The notes beneath the pieces were generated by a model. It made no database searches. It was given only the letters and a program-made list of their open reading frames with translations, and was not told the origin of the DNA. Both the position numbers and the translations under genes were made by a program. A stretch of DNA of 64,000 bases from Melampsora larici-populina 98AG31. Lineage: Eukaryota > Basidiomycota > Pucciniomycetes > Pucciniales > Melampsoraceae. The stretch is taken from contig NW_006768799.1 in the NCBI RefSeq assembly GCF_000204055.1, positions 197,040 through 261,039 of the forward strand. The letters run 5' to 3'. This document shows positions 12,118 through 22,714 of the stretch, in pieces (the stretch's first letter is position 1; the number at the start of each line of letters is the position of its first letter).

Positions 12118-13231
12118 GATGAACAAACAGTTGTTCTGCGTTAGAAGTGCCCTATGCCATGTTTTCAATTCAATCATACAAGTTGTCTGAGTCCTCCATC
12201 CCTACCCCAAGTCCCCCTTGAGAAAAATTGCTGAGGTGTGTTCTGCAAACACACCTCAGCTCAACCTTGTGTGCCAAGTTGCGCTTGTGATCTTGTAAAC
12301 ATTGAACTGAGGTGTGTTTGGTGTTCCATTAACCCTTTTTGAAGGGACAGGAGTTGTGTTGATTGCTAGTTGGTGTCTGCTATCCGGGCTGGGGGAGATC
12401 AGATTTCTGTGTTGTGAAGGTGATTTCCTTATACGGTGAGGTTGACTTGATGACGGTGTTGGATTGCCATTGCTTCCACATGGACCCTGTTTGTTGAGAC
12501 AATCCAAAGGCAAGTTCCAGTTGCAAAGGTATGATAAGACGTGAGGTAGAAAAAAATTGTGAATGATTTAAAATCAAAAGATTGAGAAAGAGATAATAGA
12601 TGATGTGAAGTTGATAGATCTGTAAGTGATCAGTTGATGGAATTATGGAAAACTCGAAAGGAAAAAGGACCCGATGCAAAAAGATAATATTGTAAAGTAG
12701 TTGAGATCTTCCATGAGCACTAATTGGCTTTGAAGAGTAGTATTTGAGAGTCGAGTAAAGGTGAATTGGTTGCCTGTGAATAGTCCATGGCGCAAGGGGC
12801 TGGTGCAAGGGGTAGATTCAATGAAAGAGTGGCGGGATCAAGAGCATATTGATACCAATTGAGACAACAGATTGCTTCTTTTGGCAAAATTGAGAGGAAT
12901 ATGGTGTCAAGGGATTGTTTTTGAATGAAAATTGACACATTTGGTAGTGATGTGAGGTGAAAGGGGGGTATAGTAGGGGATAGTACGCTTCAGGCGCTGC
13001 AAGCGTCAAAGCGTGGCCCTAGCTCCGGGAGCTCTGCGGAAAAATTTAAATCCAAAAATTTATTTCAAAAAGCGCTGCCGAGTTCATGCTTTGGGAATTT
13101 GAGAGACTCTGAAGCGCAACTGGCGCGCACCCCGCAGCACTGCTTTTTAAAGCAGTGCTTCAGCTTTTCACTGCGCTGCTGGTCCAGTGTTGGTGCTAGA
13201 ATGGTCTGCTCATTCATAGGTCCCCTAATCA
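12118..13231. other. intergenic with hairpin and GC-rich repeat patch
   Basis: No gene recognised. Besides the hairpin at 12230-12260, a GC-rich patch at about 12985-13190 contains many GCGCTGC / AGCGC words and the palindrome ACTGCTTTTTAAAGCAGT. It resembles subterminal repeats of a hAT-like non-autonomous element whose boundaries I could not fix. Confidence 0.4.
12230..12260. repeat. 11-bp stem hairpin
   Basis: GCTGAGGTGTG, a 9-base loop, then the exact complement CACACCTCAGC. A partial third copy, CTGAGGTGTG, occurs about 50 bases downstream. Confidence 0.75.
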
Positions 13232-13465
13232 CCCTTCAGTAATGCATTCACCTGGTCCGGAAAGCCTAGTCTGGTACCGGGACCGGGACCGGGACAAGCA
13301 GGTCTCAGCCATGATTTGGGTGAAGCTGGCTCAACCTGGTCTGGCTCGCATATGGTTGGGGGGTGAGTTTTGGTGCAAATGACCTCAAAGTTCACCAAAA
13401 ACCTTGTAATCTCCCCAGATATAATGTATAGAGGACATGTATCTTTGTGTCTTTGTTTTAAATTA

Positions 13466-13655
13466 CAGTTGATCCAGATTGGCTTGACCAATCGAAAAAA
13501 TCAAAAGTTTTTTTGAGAGTGATACAGGCCAAATACAGGCTTGATTTTAAGCATATGCTACAATCGAAGCATGGGATTTGGAATATCTCTTGACCGTCGA
13601 AACCGGTCAAGAGCTGTCTACATACCACACCACCATCACCACCACACCACCAACA
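13466..13655 (+). repeat. left TIR of the Tc1-like element
   Basis: About 190 bp, matching the reverse complement of 17740-17929. It ends in a CACACCACC-rich stretch just before the transposase start codon, so it includes the transposase leader and probably its promoter. Confidence 0.9.
13587..13613. promoter_or_regulatory. palindrome inside the TIR, candidate transposase or regulator site
   Basis: CTCTTGACCG, 7 bases, then its exact complement CGGTCAAGAG, about 70 bp upstream of the transposase ATG. The identical palindrome sits in the right TIR, upstream of the accessory gene. Conservation in both arms suggests a binding site or structural signal; the function is inferred. Confidence 0.5.
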
Positions 13656-13682
13656 AACCACTGTCACCTTCCTCGATGCCCA

Positions 13683-14832
13683 ATGCCGTTCGTACTATAC
13701 TCACCCCAAATCAAGGCTCTCGCTCTGTCCAAGCTCTTATTGGGTCAAAACACCCAATCAATCAACGAGCAACTGGTTACTGCGATCAAACCGAGAACCT
13801 TCTCAAGATGGAAGGCTCTCTACGATGAGACTCGAGCGGTTGTACGGGATCCTGCCACTTACGAACGACGAGGCCGACCAACTCTATACACTGACGAGGA
13901 TCGAGACTTTATGGCCGAACTCATTGACGCCGATCCTACACTGTTTCTCGACGAGGTTCAAGCTGCCATGTACAATCACACGGATCTCGTGGCTTCTCGA
14001 CAAACAATCTCCAACGATCTCAAGGACCGTCTTGCTCTTACCGTCCATAAAGTCTCTGCCGTCGATCCGATGCAATCACCAGCCCTTCGATCAGCCTATT
14101 CTGCTCGAATCTGTCGAATTCCACATGACTTTCTTGTTTTCCTTGGTAAGTTTTCCATTCTTCTTTCTTTCTCTTTGATTAAAGAAGCATGAGACTGATT
14201 TAAACTTGAATTTACTTCAACTTAACCTAGATGAATGTGGTTTACGAGCACAAGATGTGCAACGGAAGCACGTTCGGTCCAAGCGAGGCGAGCGACCGAG
14301 AGCGTTGAAGCGCAAACGCAACGGTCGTCACTACAGCATGCTGGCTGCAATATGCGAATTGGGTTTGCTAGCAGTCAACAGCAAGATCAATGCTTATACT
14401 CGAAATGAATTCGAAGCATTTCTTAAACACGTTCTTGTAAGTTTTTTCTCTTGCTTCAAAATCTGATCCACTTCAAGAAGCTGACTATACATCTATTGAC
14501 TGTAGCTTCCTGTAATGCAACCTTACCCGAATCGGAATTCTGTCCTTGTAATGGACAATGCACCGATTCATCGCCGTGGCATCATTCAAGAGTTGTGTGA
14601 CAGGGTGGGAGTTCTCTTGGTGTATCTACCACCGTACTCGCCGGATTTCAATCCAATCGAGCGGGTCTTCAAGGTGTTCAAGGACAAGCTTCGTCGGGAG
14701 GGGAAATTTGCAAATGCCATTAACAGGTTTCGATGTCTTCATAAGGCAATGAGTGATGTCTCAAGGGAGACTTTTATTACAAAACTGTATCAATTTTGTG
14801 GGTACAGAAGATGGAGCAATCGACTTCCATAA
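13683..14832 (+). CDS. Tc1/mariner (IS630-like) DD34E transposase
   Basis: Exons 13683-14145, 14231-14436 and 14506-14832 join in phase (1, 0) to 331 residues. The N-terminus is helix-turn-helix-like (SINEQLVTAIKPRTFSRWK), and the following RRGRPTLYTDEDRDFM is typical of the linker. Catalytic residues are visible: FLDECG, spanning the first intron; VMDNAPIH in exon 3; and PPYSPDFNPIERVF, with 34 residues between the second D and the E. It acts in the nucleus, cutting and pasting the surrounding element at TA sites. The ATG at 13683 is chosen because translation from it gives the expected N-terminal domain. The reading frame is fully open, so the enzyme may be active. Confidence 0.93.
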
Positions 14833-15326
14833 CATCCTTTGTACATTATCAGATCCTCAAATATTTTTTAATTTTAAAAAAAATGTTCTACAGAAATCAA
14901 AAGGTCATTGAACCAATCTTTAACATTATCATGTGAGAAAAATACCTGCGAGATAAAAAAGTTCTCTTTGAGAAATGAGAAGGTCTTCAGAGGAAGTGCC
15001 AATTTATTGATTGTAATGTCACACTGATAAATGAAGCAACTTATTGATTGTACGCCTTTCATTGATAAATGAAGCAATTTTTCTTGTAAGAAATAACTCA
15101 GTTATCAACGCAAGTTCTCATAGACTTGATCAAGTCAAACTGGGGCTCATAGTGTTTATTCAAGCACTTTTTTATTCATTGACACAGACTTTTTTATTGC
15201 AGAGCTATCAAACAAAACACAAAAGGGATAATAATATTTTAATGTACAGTACTGTAGCTACAACACTTTCCAAACACACTCTTTGAGAGATCAGTCAGTA
15301 CATTTTTTTTGTTGAGGAAGAAAACT

Positions 15327-17686
15327 TTAGACTGGGCAATGGTTTCTTCTTTTGAGATCAAGTCGATAGGAAGCCAATTTCGCATGGAGACGAAGGCGAG
15401 CTCCGAAGGGAAAACCAAGCTTTTTCATTTCGTCCACACTGAGTTCTTCAGACTCGAACATCTCAAAGTCGACAATGTCCAAATCTTTGACTATACCTCG
15501 AGTCGTGGAGTCGTCCTTGCTGATCGTACAGAAGTCGAGATAGTCTTCGATTTCCGGAAGTGGTCTTGGGAGTGTCATGTCAGTTTGAGCTTCAGGCGGT
15601 TGGTGGTTGGTGGTGTTGTTCAAGGCGAACAAACCATTGCCGACTGGAACCATCGTCGCAGAGCTCGTGGATTGAGAATTTGGTGCGGAGTATGCATGAG
15701 GGTTGATTGGTTGTTCAAGATCTTCCCAGACAAATTCAGGTCCGGTAGGTGGCTTGTGGACCGAGACTCCTGGAGTCTTATTCGCCTATTCCAAAGATAT
15801 CGGTCAGTTTTGATTGATTGTGAATATTAACAAAAGAGAAACTTACCACAGCTTCGGCCCATAAGTCGAATGCGATAAAGGAGAGATGCATTCCTTGGCA
15901 AGGGTTCAATGGGTTGATCATTCCCATGCACTCCCTCCCATTGATCGAGCACTTTCCATACATGGTCATGAGCTTGGTATGTATAGACTGAACAGTCGGT
16001 TCGACACCAATTGACTGTTTGAGCAAAGTCGTTCATTAGTTTGAGTTCTTCAAGATCAAAGGAAAAAGATGAGACGTGGTACTTACTGCCATCTCTAACT
16101 GATCGTGTCGAGCGCGATCAATTGTGTCCGGATCAGCATGGGCCAATGCTTGATCGACTTGGAGTTGCTGCTCAGAGTTCAAAGTCAGTTGATCAAAAAC
16201 GAGAAAATGGAAGCATGAAGAAGACAAGTCACTTACTTTCGAGTTGTTACGAGCCATTTTCTTTGGGTTTTCCATCATTATGCGGAAACCCATTTCTTTA
16301 CCTTTACATTTCTTGCTGATCGCCATATTCTTGAATGCAGTAAAGATCAAATCGTTTTTGATCACCGGAGGCAAAGTTTTACCAAAGACGCCACCTTGAG
16401 TTACGTAAGCTTTGAAAGTGACCTGACGATCATTGTCAGCTTGCTTGAGTATTCGTCCGGTACCGTTTTTGTTGGTGTTGCACAGATCGAAAAGGGAATT
16501 CTTGATTTCAGTCAATGACACGCCATTGACTTGAACCATCACATCGATGGAGTCTTCAGTCTCGTAGTCGATGTAGTTTTGAGCCAAACCGTTTCGTCGC
16601 TCAGTATCAGTAAGTGGAATGGGTATATAAGCCCTAAAGAATAACTTGGCTTTTGATGGTTTTGATTCGTCGCTGGCAGCAAGGATTGACCCAGATTGGG
16701 GGAGCGGAGCGGCGATGAGACAGGGCGAATGAGTGAGATCCAGCTCAATGCGTGGAGCTAACTCAAGGACACGTCAGTTTGAATTTTTCGAACAGGCTCT
16801 ATGAAAAGAAGAAAAACTTACTACGCTCTTCACCTCGAGCTTGGATATTGTATCCTCCATCGCCAAACCTTGGATCCAACTCGCTGGCATTCCAAAAATG
16901 AAGTTCCTCGGCGGCTTCAGATCCAGAATGTTGAGGAGTATTCAATACTGATGAGACACCGTTGATAGGTGGAAAGAAGTGAAAGTATTGGTTAGTTTCA
17001 TTTAATCCAGAGAAATTCTAAAGAATAGAGAAAGAAAACTGACAATCATTGATATTGGCTTCCGCTTGAAGTCGGCAACGGAACTCACGAGGACCACCTT
17101 CTCCATAGGGATTGACATGGATCGACTCTGAATCGAGATATTGGCGTTGACCATTAACTCGAACAAGTTCCCAGTGGTGACCGTCCCTACAAACGAATAA
17201 ACAGTAGTCAGAAAGAATGCAACAATGATGAGAGTCGAAATAATGAGAACAAAACTTACTTGTTCATGTAATAAGGACTGCCACCGCGGCCACGAGGAGG
17301 ACTAAGACCTTCCTGTGGAGCCCTTCTTGCTCTTTTTTCAGCGCTAAGAAGAAAGAAGACAATCATTGGAAGTCAAGAAAGTCGGTTGATTGAGTGGTTG
17401 GAAGTTGAGAAGATGGATAGATTGATCGGGTTTAAATAAGAAACTCAGGTGAATCCGATGTGATTGAGGTTTGAATGAAAAAGGAAGTGATGTTGAAAGG
17501 GAAGGGGATTGGATATCGATTGAAATCAAAAAGGAAACGATATCAAAAAAGGAAATGAGATCGAATGTCAGTTGAAATCAAAAAGGAAACGATATCGAAA
17601 AGGAAAAGATATCAAACTTACGCTTCCTCGAGTGCCCTCGCGTCCTCGGCAAGTTGGAGTTGTCGCTTGCTTGGTCCTCTCGGCAT
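15327..17686 (-). CDS. transposon accessory protein with SAM-like C-terminus (8 exons, intact)
   Basis: Eight exons: 17622-17686, 17260-17343, 17044-17186, 16822-16947, 16237-16757, 16087-16170, 15847-16014 and 15327-15785. All phases agree (2, 2, 1, 1, 0, 0, 0) and give 549 residues. Order: a basic N-terminus (MPRGPSKRQLQLAEDARALEEA); a variable middle; a domain around VQVNGVSLTEIKNSLFDLC and GFRIMMENPKK; a linker; then NKTPGVSVHKPPTGPEFVW; then a SAM-like helical domain (DYLDFCTI ... VDEMKKLGFPFGARLRLH). No catalytic motif was seen. It starts in the right TIR and runs toward the transposase gene. It may be a protein-protein or DNA-binding partner of the transposase; the function is unknown. 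The donor GTCAGT after exon 3 is unusual. Confidence 0.85.
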
Positions 17687-17739
17687 GGTTGTGAAGGTTT
17701 GGACAGGGTATCGGGGTTTGACGGTGGTATTGAGGTTAT

Positions 17740-17929
17740 TGTTGTTGGTGTGGTGGTGATGTGGTGTGGTATGTAGACCAGCTCTTGACCGGTTTCGACG
17801 GTCAAGAGATATTCCAAATCCCATGCTTCGATGGTAGCATATGCTTAGAATCAAGCCTGTATTTGGCCTGTATCACTCTCCAAAAAACTTTCGATTTTTT
17901 CGATTGGTCAAGCCAATCTGGATCAACTG
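17740..17929 (-). repeat. right TIR of the Tc1-like element
   Basis: Near-identical inverse of 13466-13655, with a few substitutions and one or two indels. It supplies the 5' flank of the accessory gene, including the 27-bp palindrome. Confidence 0.9.
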
Positions 17930-18142
17930 TACCTATCAAGTCACTCTAGAAAGGGATAGAAAAGATAAAAAATTTGGAAAATCAAGTATAATATATACAA
18001 GTTTTTTTTCCTTTTTTGTTTTTTTGAGCATATCTCATCGGTATAGCTGGCAGACCCGGCTGGCCCGGTCTGTAGGGGAGGGGTTGGCCCCGGTCCGCCC
18101 AGATTTACTGGGCCGGGGCCGGGTCGGTGCATTACCCTTCAG

Positions 18143-18970
18143 GGACATTTGGTCCTTGATTGATAAACACAAGTTCCGGTTCCCCTCATCTGGTTTCCTG
18201 TCTTTGAGAAGGCTCATAGTGTGTTACATGTACATGATGTCAAGACTTGATCAAGGTCAGGGAAATGATATCACTGGTTTCTTTCTTTCTTCTGATATTC
18301 TCTCCCTTAAAAGTATGTGATTCATGACTCATACATACCTGATCAGTTTGCCACATTCTTGTGATCTCTTGCAGCTCCTATTTGTCTATCTGACTGACCA
18401 ATGACCCTTTGAGCAAGGCTACAGAATGTAACAGACATCTCTCTTTAACTGATTTCTTTTCCATATTCACTTGGACTCAATGCCAATTTAAGAGATCCCA
18501 GGCTTCTCGCACTTTTCAAGCAACCCTTTGTGGTAAGCGAAAGGTAAGGTGGCTTGCAAATCTACATTCAAGGATAAACTGAAGTAGAAAAACTTGACCA
18601 CAGAATGGCCTGTGAAGGATCAATCAGGCACTAAAAATATATACTATACAAATGTATGACCCTGAGGGACATAGTTTTCTGATTTGTTCTCTGGTTTTGA
18701 AACTTGGAAATTTCAACTTTGTCAAAGTGTGTTTTGCACACATTCAGTTTTCCTCAATTCCAAGTGGATAATTGGGAAGAAGTAGACCTAATGCTCCTCG
18801 AGACAAAATTGGTTCTAACCTTTGAAAAACATCTGTGGGAGGAGTGTTCTTGCATCTAAAGATGTTATATTGATCAACTTGAAGGAAAGGGGATATTGAT
18901 ACAAAGGAGACTTTGAAATAAGTTTTGACTTTCTGGAAGTAAAGTGATGTACATACTACTATACAGCTGT
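18143..18970. other. intergenic, no gene seen
   Basis: AT-rich DNA with no recognisable gene, between the hAT-like miniature element and the 3' end of the F-box gene. Confidence 0.5.
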
Positions 18971-20556
18971 TTAATGAGGATAAGGATAGTTTTCTAATTG
19001 ATCATCAATGGAAGAACGTGTTGTTACATGCCATGTGTCGTCCTTTTCCTCTTCATGAAAAACCCTGAATTCAATTCCTCGAGATTCACAGAAAATATTT
19101 AACGAAGACAGAATAGGCTCTAAAGATATATTTATAAGATTACACTGAAAGTTTATACGTAAATTCAATACCTTAAGTTTGGGAAATAATTTCGCGTTTG
19201 GATCGAACAGAAAACTATCTTCTCTGAGATGGAGGAGAGTAAGATCGGGGTGGTCTTTACACCCATTCCAGCATTGTATAGAATGAAAATCAAAGCAGAA
19301 TCGTATCGTTAGGTGTGTTAAAGCCGGTAGAGAAAATTGATCGAATTCAATAGAGCTATAGACATCAGCAAATTCGACTTCCAGATGAGTCAAGTTACTT
19401 TGAATCTTGAGCTGGAGTAGTCGAGGAGGGACTGGTTGATATCCAGTGCAGCTACGGCAGATATACACACGCCTTAGGACAAGATGTTCAAGATGTTCGA
19501 GATTATATAGACAGCCAAGAAGACGGCCAAGATCCTTCATGTTGTCCACTATGATATTCTTAAGCTCGAGTGATTCAAGAAGTTGAAGATGTTTGAGAGG
19601 CTCTTGAAAGCACCTTGCGTAGATACGTGAAAATAAAGGGCCTCGAATTTGGAGATGTTGAAGATGTCCGAGTTCAGAGAACAGTGAATCAAGATTGCAA
19701 CATAAGTTATCCAGTCGTTCTTTTGTGTGACGGCCCCACTCTGGAACTCCAAGATAGAGTGTGGTAAGGTTTTCACAATGAGACAGCACTTTGATTAAAT
19801 TCTCTTGACACAGACCAAAAGCTGTGCGTATCGAATGGTGCGGTCTGTATGCACGGTTTCCTCCGTCATTGAAAACAGCTAGATTGTCAGAATGAATCTG
19901 ATCGACTTGCCAATACTCTTTATCTTCTTTTATAAACTTGATTTGCTTTATATCAAAAGATCGAAGTGAATAGCGATGTGATTTTTTGTTTCTGATGGCT
20001 TCATTGATTGAAATTGATTCCCGAGGTGTCTGGAGCCATTCCGAGCGCAATAACACATCTAGTACCTGTACGTGAGATCCGTGTTTTGGTAAGATGTCGC
20101 TGATCCAAAAGGACATTGGTGCAGATAATACCGAAGGAAAGCTGAGAGACTAGGTAGAAACAGACAAGTTCGGTATCATATCCTGATCAATACTCATCCA
20201 GCATGTCCTATCTTGGTAGCTATACTGAGTCAAAGTTTGCTCACATTCCATATCATAGGTTGACTGAGATGATAAATTTTTCGATTCACAACTGAAAACG
20301 CTTGAAAATCGGTCAAGAGGGGTGATTCCGGCTTATGCTGATAGATCCATAATCTCGACTGCTTTCCGAATAAGAGAGGATGTCCTTGCCGAACCTTCGT
20401 GCATAGATGTTCTTTAAGATCACTAGGGTCATCGATAAGATGTTTCATGATCTGAAGAAGCAGTTCGTTCGGTAGTCGACATAACATATCTGGATGAGTC
20501 TGTGGCGATTTTTTGGTCCGAGGAAGTCGAGCTTTTGCTTTTCTTGGGTTTTTCAT
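18971..20556 (-). CDS. F-box/LRR-like protein
   Basis: Two exons, 20245-20556 and 18971-20149, with an intron of 95 bp (donor GTGAGC, acceptor CCTAG, phase 0), give 496 residues. The N-terminus is basic (MKNPRKAKARLPRTKK). An F-box follows (MLCRLPNELLLQIMKHLIDD ... FQAFSVVNRKIYHLSQPMIW). The long C-terminal part has irregular leucine-rich repeats such as LGHLQHLQIRGPL, LYNLEHLEHLVLR and ALTHLTIRF. In this family the F-box docks to SKP1 and the repeats choose the ubiquitylation target. The LRRs are weak, as in expanded fungal F-box families. It is a distant relative of the genes at 39264 and 43259 and lacks their SAP exon. Confidence 0.82.
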
Positions 20557-20759
20557 TTTGATCGATGGTGCTGATCGACGGGTTGTCGATTGGTCACAGT
20601 TGATAATAAGAGTTTGATTCAGTCAAATGTGGGGAAGGAATCGTAATTCGTCAAATTTGACAAATTTGACCTTCCAGACCCCCAAAAAGGTCCGCTGACC
20701 AAGTGCCGACCCTGGCCGACCCTCTCGGCCAAATCATCAGATTCTCCTTTGCCTTCTCA

Positions 20760-22070
20760 GAGCATCCACAGTGGTGGGCTCCAAATCGGGGCTATCGCCA
20801 AATTTGGTGACTGAGCCCCGATTTTTTGGTGCAATGGCAGTCCCCATCGCCAAATTTTTTTGTAGCCGGCTTCAAATTTCGAGCTTTGGGCTATTACTTT
20901 TTCTAAAATGAATGGCACCCCTGGCCCGAGAAAAAAAAAGTTTCCAGTTGCCGCAGTTGCCGCAGTCACCGCAGCTGCTGTGATGAATTTTTTTTTGCTT
21001 GAGAATGATCCATCACTCCTGATTTGAATTTCCTTCTCTAGCTCTTGTTCTTTGTACAATCAAAATCAACCATGAGCGAAAACCAACATCTGGATCCAAT
21101 CTTTCTCGGTATCAGCCAAACCAACAAGAACAAAAGATTGTCTTCTAGATCTGAATCATCTGGACCAGAAGTCTTAGCAGATTTGACTAATGGGGTATGT
21201 CTCACTTTCTGTATCTATTCTTTTTTCTTATATCTAGACTGACTCGCCTCAAAATTTCAAAGGTCAATTGTGCTTCAAAGACCAAGGGCAACTCTGAAAA
21301 TCGTGCAGCAGAAGATGAAGATGGCCCCTTCAAGTTCAACTTTAACTGTGATTTCTACGTGCCCAACAAGCAAAACAAGTCTGGGTTTCACCAAATCACC
21401 TGCTCCAACTGTACGATTGAATGGGATTCGAACAATTTCAATTTAGATGAACTCAGGTTAAAATGCGCTGAACTTGCCAAAAGTGACAACACAGGGGCGC
21501 ACATCAAGTCTGTACTCAACAAGGTAATTTTCGATGAGGAGAGTGGGGGGGTTTGGACTCTATACATTGCTTCAAACCACAGCTTTCCAAAGACAAACAG
21601 GAACCGCAAAGTGTTAGATCACAGCAATTTTCAATCGTGGGTTGAAGAGGCACATGCAAGTTATCCTAAAAATAAGGCTGGGATTTCATTTGTAGCTCCG
21701 CATCCGAGCAAGCTCAAGGCACGAGCCGAGGCGGTGAGTACAGTGTCCAATTTATCCCTGGATTTGATGCAGCTGACATCCTTACCTTGCAGGCTGCCCA
21801 AACTGATGCTGTGATAGCGCATGCCGAACAACAGGAAAAGCGTCAGGCATTGAGGCCATCAGATAACTTTGAATCTGATCCTGAGGTGAGTCTGTAACCA
21901 TCTTCATTCTCCAACTAAGCCCACGCATACCAATCTCAAAGTGTGTGTAAACACATAGAATCTACACTTTTGAAGTCCGAACGACTGCATCCGGATTGAT
22001 TTGGGGCCCCACCAAATTTGAATTCGTGCGATTTGGAGCCCCGATTTGGAGCCCACCACTGTGGATGCTC
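20760..22070. mobile_element. non-autonomous DNA element with 3-bp target duplication, carrying a truncated accessory gene
   Basis: Perfect inverted ends start GAGCATCCACAGTGGTGGG and continue for about 34 bp at both sides. The flanks are TCA at 20757-20759 and TCA at 22071-22073. Three-base duplications and this type of terminus are PIF/Harbinger-like, although TCA is not the usual TWA. Length is 1311 bp. No transposase is present; the only gene is the truncated accessory-family gene at 21072. Confidence 0.85.
21072..21897 (+). CDS. truncated transposon accessory protein
   Basis: Exons 21072-21194, 21263-21733 and 21793-21897 (phase 0 throughout) encode a protein of about 232 residues; the end may instead splice at 21885. 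It starts MSENQHLDPIFLGI, then has an acidic linker and a central domain (CSNCTIEWDSNNFNLDEL ... SGGVWTLYIASNHSFPK ... KAGISFVAPHPSKLKAR). This domain aligns with the middle domain of the 549-residue protein at 15327-17686, ending at the same short HA-rich segment (VIAHAEQQEK beside QALAHADPD). The PGV...PP and SAM-like parts are missing, so the copy looks deleted at its 3' end. Confidence 0.65.
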
Positions 22071-22119
22071 TCACCGACTTTTATCATAGACTTCAGCCTT
22101 AAAAAGATTTGTACACTTA

Positions 22120-22372
22120 TGGCGTTCAAACATGCGCAAGAAATTTGCAAGTTGCAAGAAAGTTCTGTGCAAGTTCTTTTAAACATCTTGCATAGAACTT
22201 CCACAAAACTTGCAGACTTAAGAAAGTTATGTGTGAACCTAGGCTTCCCCGCTTCGAGGACTCAGTTTGCCCTTGATGAGATACATACAGCAGGGGGTTG
22301 TGAAAAAATTAATTAAGCAAGATCCGTGCAAGAAATTGGTTTTGCAAATTTCTTGCACATGTTTGAACGCCA
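22120..22372. mobile_element. TA-target miniature element rich in TGCAAG words
   Basis: A 253-bp element flanked by TA (22118-22119 and 22373-22374). TIRs of about 33 bp start TGGCGTTCAAACATG and continue into GCAAGAAATTTGCAA. The interior is full of TGCAAG / CTTGCA words. Same family as 42745-42995, which has nearly the same length, the same target and related termini (GTTCAAAC). Non-coding. Confidence 0.8.
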
Positions 22373-22480
22373 TAACTTTCATTCTTATCTGCAGGACCAG
22401 GACCAAGGAGAACGGCCGCGGAACAAAGAACAAATTGCCACGAGATGGAAAGAACCAAATTGATCAAAAGAAGAAAAATC

Positions 22481-22714
22481 GCTGATAAGTACTCACATAA
22501 CTGGGTTCGATTGAAAAATATCAGAAACAGCGTACTGCTTAACCTCGTTACGGAGTTTGTCGGGCAATAACCGGCGAGGCAGTCTTTAACATCCTTTTAC
22601 ATCCTTAAACCGCTGATAAGTACTCACGTAACTGGGTTCGATTGAAAAATATCAGAAACAGCATACTGCTTAATCTCGTTACGGAGTTCGGCGGGTAATA
22701 ACCGGCGAGGCAGT
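22481..22714 (+). repeat. tandem duplication, two 103-bp units
   Basis: Units at 22481-22583 and 22612-22714 differ at only a few bases. Each begins GCTGATAAGTACTCAC, contains ACTGGGTTCGATTGAAAA and ends CCGGCGAGGCAGT. The end can fold (CCTCG...CGAGG). It could be a duplicated piece of an element or a structured RNA; no family was recognised. Confidence 0.8.

Larger units (their letters stand above)
13466..17929. mobile_element. Tc1/mariner-like transposon carrying an accessory gene, 4464 bp
   Basis: Flanked by TA on both sides (13464-13465 and 17930-17931), the Tc1/mariner target duplication. Each end begins CAGTTGATCCAGATTGGC, and the TIRs run about 190 bp with only a handful of differences. 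Inside are two convergent genes: an intact DD34E transposase (13683-14832, plus) and an intact 8-exon gene of unknown function (15327-17686, minus). Intact genes and near-identical TIRs suggest a recent, possibly active element. It is inserted in a hAT-like miniature element. Confidence 0.92.
13240..18134. mobile_element. hAT-like miniature element split by a nested transposon
   Basis: The 8-bp sequence CCCTTCAG at 13232-13239 is repeated exactly at 18135-18142. Just inside are inverted ends TAATGCATTCACCTGG and TAATGCACCGACCCGG, followed on both sides by GGACC/CCGGG-rich DNA. An 8-bp target duplication with short TIRs is hAT-like. Removing the nested Tc1-like element and its extra TA (13466-17931) leaves an original insert of about 429 bp with no coding capacity. 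Confidence 0.75.

Noticed and set aside
12985..13190. GC-rich patch as a defined transposon
   Set aside because: Repeated words and a palindrome are present, but termini and target duplication could not be fixed.
13541..13828. Extra ORF starting in the left TIR, with a mirror ORF at 17618-17854
   Set aside because: Same TIR read in other frames (MGFGISLDRRNRSR in both arms). The transposase and accessory starts lie further in and give proper domains.
22505..22520. tRNA-like B-box (GGTTCGATT)
   Set aside because: No A-box, acceptor stem or cloverleaf could be drawn around it; kept only as a note on the tandem repeat.
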